DNA of 64,000 bases from Didymella arachidicola (Eukaryota; Ascomycota; Dothideomycetes; Pleosporales; Didymellaceae), in the NCBI GenBank assembly GCA_016630955.3, contig CM049988.1:2539868-2603867 (forward strand). The letters are read 5' to 3'. The notes under the pieces were generated by a model. The model did not search any database and had not been told where the DNA came from. It saw nothing but the letters and a program-made list of their open reading frames with translations. The position numbers and the translations under genes are program-made. Shown in pieces: positions 43,146-50,914 of this stretch (the first letter of the stretch is position 1; each line of letters begins with the position of its first letter).

Positions 43146-43288
43146 AGGGGTTGGTTGCAATAAGGTGTACAGATATGATCTGTCAGTCTTGAGAGCAGGG
43201 TAACGATGAGTAGTACAGAGTAGACTGTCTAGCTCGAAGGTTGGTTTGAGATCCAAAGACAAACTTGATAACTTAGGTTGAACACACA
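43146..43288 (-). repeat. Inner part of inverted solo LTR A', interrupted by the Ty3 insertion
   Basis: On the minus strand it reads TTCAACCTAAGTTATCAAGT and onward, to CAACCAACCCC at 43146. It is the R-U5 portion of the LTR-A family in inverted orientation and lacks the terminal ~60 bp. It continues at 50581-50829 once the Ty3 element and one copy of its ACACA duplication are removed. Confidence 0.8.
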
Positions 43289-43802
43289 TGTTACGAACTC
43301 TTATACCAGCCAATTGCTGACAGGCTGTCAGCGCTCAAGAAAGGACTCGGGCAGTATGGTTACGGGGGCTCCCCGTGCGGCACGGTTGTGACGTGGTGTT
43401 CCCACGGTCACGTGACCTCGCTCACGCCTTGGCACTCGAGCAAGTGGATCCTCACGTGCCCAGCTCACGCAGCTCACGTCGAGCAAGTCGAGCAGACGCT
43501 CACGAAGCTCACGTCGAGCAAGTCGAGCATAGGATATCTCTTTAGTATATAAGTACGTAGGAACACAACCCTTATGGTTCGTGTTCAACCTAAGTTATCA
43601 AGTTTGTCTTTGGATCTCAAAACCAACCTTCGAGCTAGACAGTCTACTCTGTACTACTCATCGTTACCCTGCTCTCAAGACTGACAGATCGTATCTGTAC
43701 ACCTTATTGCAACCAACCCCTTCGGCTTCCTGTCACCGTACTCATCCCCGAGAACCAATAGAATTAGTGCTTACGAGCTTTGCTTAAAGTACGACTTCAA
43801 CA
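43289..43802 (+). repeat. 5' LTR of the Ty3/gypsy element
   Basis: 514 bp, TGTTACGAACTC...CTTCAACA. The U3 carries two copies of GCTCACGTCGAGCAAGTCGA (about 43477-43527). A TATATAA box is at 43546-43552. Confidence 0.95.
43546..43552 (+). promoter_or_regulatory. TATA box of the Ty3/gypsy LTR
   Basis: TATATAA in the LTR, about 35 bp upstream of GTGTTCAA (43581). That spacing would place the transcript 5' end at the sequence complementary to the primer site. Confidence 0.6.
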
Positions 43803-43804
43803 TT

Positions 43805-43812
43805 TTGAACAC
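43805..43812 (+). other. Candidate self-primer binding site
   Basis: TTGAACAC, two bases after the 5' LTR, is the exact complement of GTGTTCAA at 43581-43588, near the predicted transcript start. No match to a tRNA 3' end is apparent. This fits the Tf1/sushi self-priming mode. Confidence 0.5.
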
Positions 43813-43819
43813 CCCCAAG

Positions 43820-46072
43820 ATGAGTACTACCTCAGGATCCCGTGCTACCCCAAGCAACTCCAACGCATCACGCCGCACGGCTGATGACGATCTCGACATG
43901 GACGAGGAGGCAGCGGCGCCTGCCCCTACCAGTGTTTACCCAGTGGCTAAACCCGAGGCCTTTGATGGCACTCGCGACAAGCTGGAAGACTGGCTCATGA
44001 AGTTCGATCTGTTTTTCATGTTCCAAGGAGAACGCATCCCAGAGGAGAAACGTGTCACTTTTGTGAGTACGTTTATGAAGGATCGCGCGTTCACTTGGAT
44101 CAAACCCTTTATTCGCCGTTACCACGACGGAGCAAGCAACTCAGCAGACATCGACCCATGGATCGAAGACTTCGATCTGTTCAAGGAACAGATTCGCCAA
44201 GTATTTGGAGTACACAACGAACCAACCATCGCCCGACGCGAGATTCAGCGCATCCGACAAACTGCGTCCGCCGCCGACTACGCTGCCAAGTTTCAGCAAG
44301 TAGCTACGTTCACCGGCTGGGACGACGTTGCGTTGATGACCATGTTCAAACAAGGCCTTAAGCCCAAGGTCAAGGAAGAGCTCATGCGGACTGCCGCAGC
44401 TACCGATACCTTCGACGCACTAGTAAACGAAGCGATCAGTATCGACGTCAAGCTCTACGACCTTCAACAAGAATTAAGAGAGGACCCTTGTGTGCGAGTC
44501 GTGACTCAGGTCACTCGCCCACCCCAGGCTCCACGCAACCAATGGCGCAACAACAACTACCGCCGTGGTCAACGTGGTGGCCTTTACCAAGCCAACATGG
44601 GACGCCGTGTCCACAACGACACGAACAGTGGATACTACGGTCCTGCAGCAATGGACCTCTCCAACATTAACAAAGGACCTGAACGATGGAATGAGAAAAA
44701 GAAGGGTAGTAATAACCGCGGTGATAAGTCTTCAGTGACTTGTTACGGCTGTGGCAAGACAGGCCACTACGCCCGCGACTGTCGCATGAAGAACAAAGTA
44801 ACCAGGCAGCTGAACATGCTGGCTCATGACGACAGCGGCGACCAAGAGTGGGAGGTCGTTACTAATGAGATGGGACGTCTCATGGAAGGCCCCACTTCCG
44901 GACTCGACAATGACTACATCGAGGAGTCCGATGAGGATGCTCCAAGCAAGCAAATCCGGTCACCAACACCCTACCCTAAAATGGAATGGATCGACAACGA
45001 TCCCCGCCGATACCATGTGGTAGAGTGCGATACCCAGGACGACAGCATTGTTGTTGGCAAACGATACTACGATGCCATCTACAAGTATGGCGACAAGTGC
45101 TACTCGATGGGAGGGAAACGTGTGATTATATGCGACAGAACGCAACACAGTCAGGGCATGATGGTCTCGCGCGACCAATCCACCCAGACTCCTGTCTTCC
45201 AAGAACCTCAAGTACCAACGATAAACTTGACCATTGTCAACAACATCCCAGAGCACAAGGGAGAAGCGTCATCCGTCACTATTCAGACACCAAGCCTACA
45301 GGATGTCGAGTCTGTCTGTGATTGGATGACGGAAGAAAATATTCAACGGTCAAGACAGTACCTGCTCGGCGACCCCGAAGCACTTGAGAGATTCGACCGG
45401 CAAGTAGCCAACGCACGGAAGACCAACAAAGAATGGCACACGGAAGATTTCATTCACTGGAGAGAAAACAACTCTGCGACTCAGCAGCAGCTGGACGATT
45501 ACAACTCATACGCTCGAAGTCGAGATGAACCCGATTTTGACCGACAGCCCGCTTTGCCAGCTCGGAGCTACACGTCACAGCTACACCAGGACATTCGGAA
45601 CCCGTATCATCCTCAACTTCCGCCTACGCAGTGTTACCACGAAGGCTGCGAGGACCATAAGCAGTTCAAACTGGACAGCGGATGGTTTCCTAGCAAGCCC
45701 GAGAGCTGCGAGGAGTACTGGTGGGAATGTATGGACACCTATTGCGCAGATCACTTGTGGGATAAACGCACGAATCTTCACTTCCCAGGAATTGAATGTG
45801 TGGAGGACATCTTCAACATGCACATGGTACAAAACGAGAGGTGCTACGGCCAAGAATGGGCTGAGTGCTTCCATCCGAAGTGCAGGAACCACGAAACGCT
45901 AAAACGCCTGAGCGGTTTCATGCCCCAGGACGAGTCTTTTTTAGACATATGGCAAACAGATGCCAAGGACGACCCGGACGAGAACTTTCACTCAACACAG
46001 TCCAGGGCTCCCGGAATCGACGTAAGGATTCCGATGAGAACCAGTCCCTCATCAAATTCCCTGTCGTGCTAG
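43820..46072 (+). CDS. gag: Gag polyprotein of the Ty3/gypsy element
   Basis: The first ATG after the LTR is at 43820 (MSTTSGSRATPSNSN). The frame runs 750 codons. The retrotransposon gag core is clear: AFDGTRDKLEDWLMKFDLFF, VTFVSTFMKDRAFTWIKPFI and later ADYAAKFQQVATFTGW. A CCHC zinc knuckle follows, CYGCGKTGHYARDC. The last ~350 residues are long and unusual, with Cys/His-rich pairs (CYHEGCEDHKQFKLDSGWF and CFHPKCRNHETLKRLSGFM) that look like an internal duplication. Pol overlaps its last ~130 bases in the -1 frame. Gag forms the virus-like particle; the Cys/His-rich tail has no role I recognise. Confidence 0.9.
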   Translation: MSTTSGSRATPSNSNASRRTADDDLDMDEEAAAPAPTSVYPVAKPEAFDGTRDKLEDWLMKFDLFFMFQGERIPEEKRVTFVSTFMKDRAFTWIKPFIRRYHDGASNSADIDPWIEDFDLFKEQIRQVFGVHNEPTIARREIQRIRQTASAADYAAKFQQVATFTGWDDVALMTMFKQGLKPKVKEELMRTAAATDTFDALVNEAISIDVKLYDLQQELREDPCVRVVTQVTRPPQAPRNQWRNNNYRRGQRGGLYQANMGRRVHNDTNSGYYGPAAMDLSNINKGPERWNEKKKGSNNRGDKSSVTCYGCGKTGHYARDCRMKNKVTRQLNMLAHDDSGDQEWEVVTNEMGRLMEGPTSGLDNDYIEESDEDAPSKQIRSPTPYPKMEWIDNDPRRYHVVECDTQDDSIVVGKRYYDAIYKYGDKCYSMGGKRVIICDRTQHSQGMMVSRDQSTQTPVFQEPQVPTINLTIVNNIPEHKGEASSVTIQTPSLQDVESVCDWMTEENIQRSRQYLLGDPEALERFDRQVANARKTNKEWHTEDFIHWRENNSATQQQLDDYNSYARSRDEPDFDRQPALPARSYTSQLHQDIRNPYHPQLPPTQCYHEGCEDHKQFKLDSGWFPSKPESCEEYWWECMDTYCADHLWDKRTNLHFPGIECVEDIFNMHMVQNERCYGQEWAECFHPKCRNHETLKRLSGFMPQDESFLDIWQTDAKDDPDENFHSTQSRAPGIDVRIPMRTSPSSNSLSC
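45937..45943 (+). promoter_or_regulatory. Candidate -1 ribosomal frameshift site between gag and pol
   Basis: The heptamer T TTT TTA sits in the correct phase: in the gag frame the codons are TCT-TTT-TTA (Ser-Phe-Leu). A slip by -1 enters the pol frame at AGA-CAT-ATG (Arg-His-Met). It lies inside the gag/pol overlap (45865-46072). Confidence 0.7.
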
Positions 46073-49000
46073 AAGGCACCAGGATGACGGCATTGTTGGA
46101 CTCAGGAGCACAAAGCAACTATGTGTCTCAATCCGCTATCGCGCAAGCAGGCTTGCAGAAGCGAAGAAAGGAGGAACCATACCCTTTACGAGTAGCCAAC
46201 GGAGAACCAATGCCAGGAGAGTCGACTGTGACCCACGAAGTGGTACAGCGACGTCTGAAAGTATTCAACCACGAGGAATTGATAGACCTAGATGTTCTGG
46301 GAACGGCCGCCCACGATATCATATTAGGACTTCCTTGGTTAAGAGAGCACAATCCATGGATCGACTGGAAGAACCAGCGAATAACGCTCAAGTGTCACGG
46401 ATCAGGTACACCCGGACAGCGACCCACGCAGCTCACGACGCAGCTGGTGGATGAGAAGGAGATCAACAACATCTCTTCGAACAAGACGCGCCAAGATAGA
46501 GCGGTCGACCGCGCAGATACCAACCAGCCCCAGGATCACAAAGCGACGGTTAAGGAGGACAGTACAACTCCTGACATCCCGGATGAATACAGAGAGTTTA
46601 TAGACCTCTTCCGCGATGAGAAGACTGCGAAAGCACTACCGCAGCACCAAGAATGGGACCACGAGATTAAGCTCGAGCCAGGCAAGAAGCCCCCATTCGG
46701 GCCAATATACCAGATGTCGGAAAAGGAACTTGAGGAGCTGCGCAACTACCTCAAGGAGAACCTCGACAAAGGATTCATCAGAGAATCAGAATCCCCAGCA
46801 GGATTTCCCGTTCTATTCGTACCAAAGAAAGATGGCAAGTTACGACCTTGCATCGATTACCGAAAGCTCAACGATATCACGATCAAAAATCGTTACCCGC
46901 TACCGAACATCAGCGAACTTCAGGATCGGTTAGCCGGAGCACAGTACTTCACTGCGTTAGACCTAAGAGGAGCATACAACCTCATCCGCATGAAGGAGGG
47001 CGAAGAATGGAAGACGGCGTTTAGAACCCGTTATGGTCATTACGAGTATTTGGTCATGCCGTTCGGGCTCACCAACGCACCAGCGACATGTCAAGCCCTA
47101 ATCAACAACGTGCTAAGGGCACACTTGGACATTACCGTGGTGGCGTACCTCGATGACATCCTAGTGTACAGCAAAACACTAGAAGAGCATGTCGAACACG
47201 TACGACAAGTGCTTGCCTGCCTAGGAGCAGCGCACCTACGCTTGAAACCCAAGAAGTGCGAGTGGCACAAGGAGGAAGTCGAATTCCTAGGGTTTGTAGT
47301 GGGACGATATGGAGTCAAGATGAGCCAAGCAAAGATTCAGGTTGTGAAGGATTGGCCAACACCCAAAACCGTTAAGAACATCCAAGAGTTCCTTGGGTTT
47401 GTCAACTTCAACCGACGCTTCATCAAGGATTACTCCACGAAGGCCTTGCCGCTTACGAAACTTACGCGGAAGGACACACCCTTCAAGTGGGGCGAGGATC
47501 AGGACAAAGCTTTCGAAACACTAAAGCAAGCTTGTGTAGATCCACCCACATTGGTTACATTCAGGAGCGGAGAGCCGCTGCGAATGGAAACAGATGCCTC
47601 AGATTTGGCATTAGGAGCATGCATTACACAAGAACGAGATGGTCAATGGCACCCGATTGCCTACTATTCACGCAAGTTCTCAGGACCCGAAGAACGATAC
47701 GACGTACACGACAAAGAACTACTCGCGATCGTATCTGCCCTAGAACATTGGCGAGTCTACGCGGAAAGTTGTTCGGAACTTACGATCTACACAGATCACA
47801 AAAACCTGGTACATTTCACGACAACAAAGGTATTGAACAGACGACAAGTACGATGGTCCGAGACCCTCGGACAATACAAGTTCAAGATCCTCTATACACC
47901 AGGAAAGGACAACGGTAGAGCCGACGCACTCAGCCGACGACACGACCTCGCAGGATCCAAGACGATCAACGAATCGGCGATTCTTGGCGTTAATAGCGAC
48001 GGATCGTTAGGACCATCCCAGCAGCTCAACAATATGATGCTAGTACGCCAAGAGCATCATGTACCATCACAGGTACCAGAGGAACTGGAGGAAGAAGTCA
48101 TAAGCAGTCACCACGATGACCCGCTTCATGGACACCCCGGTATCACCAGAACAATGGAACTCATCAAGAGACATTACGAGTTCCCGAACATGCGCGACAA
48201 GGTCGCCAAGTTCATCAAGAATTGCGTAAGCTGCCAGCAGAACAAACACAGCACGCACGCCAAGTATGGAGAAGCACAGGCAATGGAGCCGCCAACGGCA
48301 CCATGGACGAACATTACGATGGACTTCGTTACACAGCTACCTGTCTCCAAAGATCCTGTAACAGGATACACCTACGACTCAATCTTCGTTGTAGTTGATC
48401 GATTCACGAAAGCCGCTGAGTTCGTGCCTTTCCGCCACAGCTACACTGCAGAGCAGCTCGCACGAGTGTACCTGGATAGGATTGTTCGACACCACGGCAT
48501 TCCCGAATCAATCATCAGCGATAGAGACAAGTTGTTTACATCGAACTATTGGACCACGCTGTTAGCAGCTATTGGCACTAAGAAAAAACTGTCAACCGCG
48601 TATCATCCGCAGACGGATGGCCAAACGGAACGAGTGAACCAAACGATGGAGACGTACCTCCGCATCTACTGCAATCAGCAGCAAGACAACTGGGTTTCAC
48701 TGCTACCTATGGCACAAATCGCGTACAACAACAAATTGTCGGAAGCAACGGGCGTAACGCCGTTCTTCGCAAACCACGGAAGACACCCAAATCTTTTTAC
48801 CAGGGCATTGGACAGTAACATTCAAACGGAATCAGCGATCAACTCAGTCGAAGCACTGAAGGAAGTACACAGAAAATCGCTCGACAACATTGCCAAAGCC
48901 CAGTCACGAAGCATCTCTTATGTTAACAAGAAACGAAAAACGGCGCCTCTGCTAAAGAAGGGGGATAAAGTGTATCTCCTTACGAAAAACCTACGCACAC

Positions 49001-49353
49001 GGCGACCAACGAAAAAACTGGACAAAGTCAAGGTCGGACCATTTTTCATTTCCAAACAAATCAGCTCAGTCAACTATCGACTTGCGCTACCCAAGGATGC
49101 GAAGATCCATCCAGTGTTCCACATCTCGCTGTTGGAACCAGCCGACCCCAGAACGCCAATTCAGAAAGACTTTCACTACCAGGCAGACGGCCAGGACGAA
49201 TGGGAAGTCGAAAAAATAATACAACATCGCAACAAAGGCGACGGTGACGAGTACCTAGTCAAATGGTTAGGATACCCGGACTCAGAAAACACGTGGGAAC
49301 CAAAAGAAAACCTCAACAACTGCCGCGAGCTACTTCGACAGTACAAAAAATAA
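45943..49353 (+). CDS. pol: Pol polyprotein (protease, RT, RNase H, integrase, chromodomain) of the Ty3/gypsy element
   Basis: The frame is open from before 45865 to TAA at 49351-49353, uninterrupted, and is probably reached by -1 frameshifting at 45937-45943. The protease has ALLDSGAQSNYVS. The reverse transcriptase has LRPCIDYRKLNDITIKNRYP, FTALDLRGAYNLIRM and the YLDD box in VVAYLDDILVYS. RNase H has METDASDLALGACIT and YTDHKNL. Integrase has an HHCC zinc finger (HGHPGIT then CVSCQQNK) and a DDE triad (TMDFVTQLP, IISDRDKLFTS, YHPQTDGQTERVNQ). The C-terminus is a chromodomain: EWEVEKIIQHRNKGDGDEYL then VKWLGYPDSENTWEP. Chromodomains direct such elements to histone-marked chromatin. All catalytic residues are present. 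Confidence 0.95.
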   Translation, partial: RHMANRCQGRPGRELSLNTVQGSRNRRKDSDENQSLIKFPVVLEGTRMTALLDSGAQSNYVSQSAIAQAGLQKRRKEEPYPLRVANGEPMPGESTVTHEVVQRRLKVFNHEELIDLDVLGTAAHDIILGLPWLREHNPWIDWKNQRITLKCHGSGTPGQRPTQLTTQLVDEKEINNISSNKTRQDRAVDRADTNQPQDHKATVKEDSTTPDIPDEYREFIDLFRDEKTAKALPQHQEWDHEIKLEPGKKPPFGPIYQMSEKELEELRNYLKENLDKGFIRESESPAGFPVLFVPKKDGKLRPCIDYRKLNDITIKNRYPLPNISELQDRLAGAQYFTALDLRGAYNLIRMKEGEEWKTAFRTRYGHYEYLVMPFGLTNAPATCQALINNVLRAHLDITVVAYLDDILVYSKTLEEHVEHVRQVLACLGAAHLRLKPKKCEWHKEEVEFLGFVVGRYGVKMSQAKIQVVKDWPTPKTVKNIQEFLGFVNFNRRFIKDYSTKALPLTKLTRKDTPFKWGEDQDKAFETLKQACVDPPTLVTFRSGEPLRMETDASDLALGACITQERDGQWHPIAYYSRKFSGPEERYDVHDKELLAIVSALEHWRVYAESCSELTIYTDHKNLVHFTTTKVLNRRQVRWSETLGQYKFKILYTPGKDNGRADALSRRHDLAGSKTINESAILGVNSDGSLGPSQQLNNMMLVRQEHHVPSQVPEELEEEVISSHHDDPLHGHPGITRTMELIKRHYEFPNMRDKVAKFIKNCVSCQQNKHSTHAKYGEAQAMEPPTAPWTNITMDFVTQLPVSKDPVTGYTYDSIFVVVDRFTKAAEFVPFRHSYTAEQLARVYLDRIVRHHGIPESIISDRDKLFTSNYWTTLLAAIGTKKKLSTAYHPQTDGQTERVNQTMETYLRIYCNQQQDNWVSLLPMAQIAYNNKLSEATGVTPFFANHGRHPNLFTRALDSNIQTESAINSVEALKEVHRKSLDNIAKAQSRSISYVNKKRKTAPLLKKGDKVYLLTKNLRTRRPTKKLDKVKVGPFFISKQISSVNYRLALPKDAKIHPVFHISLLEPADPRTPIQKDFHYQADGQDEWEVEKIIQHRNKGDGDEYLVKWLGYPDSENTWEPKENLNNCRELLRQYKK

Positions 49354-49469
49354 GAACCCGTCAGGATTCGAACCCACGCGCAAAAACACGTGGATCTCCA
49401 AGCCAAAGTTTATTTGACTGGAAACCCAACGCAGAAAAACACACGGAAACTATAAAATATAAACATACC

Positions 49470-49973
49470 TTACGAACTGCCGAGAGCTGCCGGATCAATA
49501 CCACGAGTCGTAGCCTCGTCAATATAACCCAGGGTGGACCACATTGCAGGAGAAAACGCCACCTGCGCATCCGCGGCAGGACAGTTAATCTCCTCGGCAC
49601 GGATATCCTCGCCTGCTTCCTCCAACTCGTTTGCAAGGCACTCAGCCTTCTTGTGCGCTCTCTCTTTCGCTTGCGCGAGAATCGCCTTGTTACGAATCAA
49701 TCGCGATATCACTTCCGCGAGCAGTTTTTCATCTGCATCCACCTTCTTTTGATACTCCTCTCGAGTACGGTCAAGCGAGTCCCAGGATAGGTTCACGCAC
49801 GGACGCCCTTTGCGGACGCACTCGGAACATTTCAGGCGACGGTCGTTGCTGGCCATGACGAAACACTTTTTGTTGTTTGCGAAACAAAAATCGCAAGGGA
49901 TGTCGGATTCAGTATTGTGGTTTTGGATCTCGAGCGCAAGGCGGAGTTGTTCTACTCTTTTGTCAGAAACCAT
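49470..49973 (-). CDS. Antisense ORF inside the Ty3 element: Cys-rich, coiled-coil protein
   Basis: A 167-residue frame with an ATG start (MVSDKRVEQLRLALEIQ) runs on the strand opposite gag-pol, between pol and the 3' LTR. It contains a six-cysteine cluster, CDFCFANNKKC followed by CSECVRKGRPC, resembling a Zn2Cys6 layout with a longer central loop. A long amphipathic helix follows (EYQKKVDADEKLLAEVISRL and onward to AHKKAECLANELEE). The codon pattern and motif order look protein-coding, not accidental. I have a general recollection of similar small Cys-rich hypothetical proteins annotated beside fungal Ty3 elements. Possible roles: element regulator or captured host factor; neither is shown. 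Confidence 0.65.
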   Translation of the reverse strand: MVSDKRVEQLRLALEIQNHNTESDIPCDFCFANNKKCFVMASNDRRLKCSECVRKGRPCVNLSWDSLDRTREEYQKKVDADEKLLAEVISRLIRNKAILAQAKERAHKKAECLANELEEAGEDIRAEEINCPAADAQVAFSPAMWSTLGYIDEATTRGIDPAALGSS

Positions 49974-50050
49974 GATGGACTACGGGAACTAAATGGAAGA
50001 GCGGGGCAGTGCTTATAAAGAACAGCTGACGGTATTCGGGACGAATCCCA

Positions 50051-50066
50051 GAGAGGAGGGGGATAG
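50051..50066 (+). other. Polypurine tract of the Ty3 element
   Basis: Purine-rich AGAGAGGAGGGGGATAG lies directly before the 3' LTR and would prime plus-strand DNA synthesis. Confidence 0.75.
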
Positions 50067-50580
50067 TGTTACGAACTCTTATACCAGCCAATTGCTGACA
50101 GGCTGTCAGCGCTCAAGAAAGGACTCGGGCAGTATGGTTACGGGGGCTCCCCGTGCGGCACGGTTGTGACGTGGTGTTCCCACGGTCACGTGACCTCGCT
50201 CACGCCTTGGCACTCGAGCAAGTGGATCCTCACGTGCCCAGCTCACGCAGCTCACGTCGAGCAAGTCGAGCAGACGCTCACGAAGCTCACGTCGAGCAAG
50301 TCGAGCATAGGATATCTCTTTAGTATATAAGTACGTAGGAACACAACCCTTATGGTTCGTGTTCAACCTAAGTTATCAAGTTTGTCTTTGGATCTCAAAA
50401 CCAACCTTCGAGCTAGACAGTCTACTCTGTACTACTCATCGTTACCCTGCTCTCAAGACTGACAGATCGTATCTGTACACCTTATTGCAACCAACCCCTT
50501 CGGCTTCCTGTCACCGTACTCATCCCCGAGAACCAATAGAATTAGTGCTTACGAGCTTTGCTTAAAGTACGACTTCAACA
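50067..50580 (+). repeat. 3' LTR of the Ty3/gypsy element
   Basis: 514 bp, matching the 5' LTR in length and apparently in sequence, ending CTTCAACA and followed by the ACACA duplication. Confidence 0.95.
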
Positions 50581-50829
50581 ACACACTGTAAGAGTTGTGT
50601 TCTTACTAGAATATATACTTAGTAGGAAAGCTAGAGTATCCCTTAATGCGCCTTGTTCCCTTGTAACTCGGGATGCATTGTCTTCCCGGGATGTGGTGGC
50701 ATCCTGTGATTCTTGGGATGACGCTTCTTGGCGGGATGTCGACGCATGTCACGTGACACGTGACACGCTGTCATCCAAGCGCTTGCCCCGCTTCCCATCA
50801 GTACCTTGTTTCCTTCAGAGATCGTAACA
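50581..50829 (-). repeat. Outer (U3) part of inverted solo LTR A'
   Basis: On the minus strand this starts TGTTACGATCTCTG at 50829 and follows the U3 of LTR A (GGTACTGATGGGAAGCGGGGC, then CAGCGTGTCACGTG). It ends at AACTCTTACAGTGTGT, where the Ty3 element inserted. Confidence 0.82.
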
Positions 50830-50914
50830 GAAAGAAGAAAGATAAAAGATAGTAAAGCTATAATAAAGTATTAAGAAAAGAAAAGAAAAAGTATAGTAAA
50901 GCTAAAATAAGGTA
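50830..50914. repeat. A/T-rich subtelomeric satellite, first block
   Basis: Purine-rich sequence with the motif AGTAAAGCTATAATAAAGTA. The same motif recurs at 52781-53172 and 63310-63720, marking the start of the subtelomeric repeat domain. Confidence 0.7.

Larger units (their letters stand above)
43289..50580 (+). mobile_element. Complete Ty3/gypsy LTR retrotransposon (chromovirus)
   Basis: 7292 bp with two 514-bp LTRs (43289-43802 and 50067-50580), both starting TG and ending CA and seemingly near-identical. The target duplication is ACACA (43284-43288 and 50581-50585). Gag and pol frames are intact and overlapping, and an extra antisense frame lies 3' of pol. Integrase ends in a chromodomain. 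The insertion is young and structurally complete. Confidence 0.96.

Noticed and set aside
49358..49425. tRNA-like T-arm (GGTTCGAATCC on the minus strand) just 3' of pol
   Set aside because: The T stem pairs poorly, and no acceptor, D or anticodon arms can be built around it. It is probably a coincidence or a fragment.
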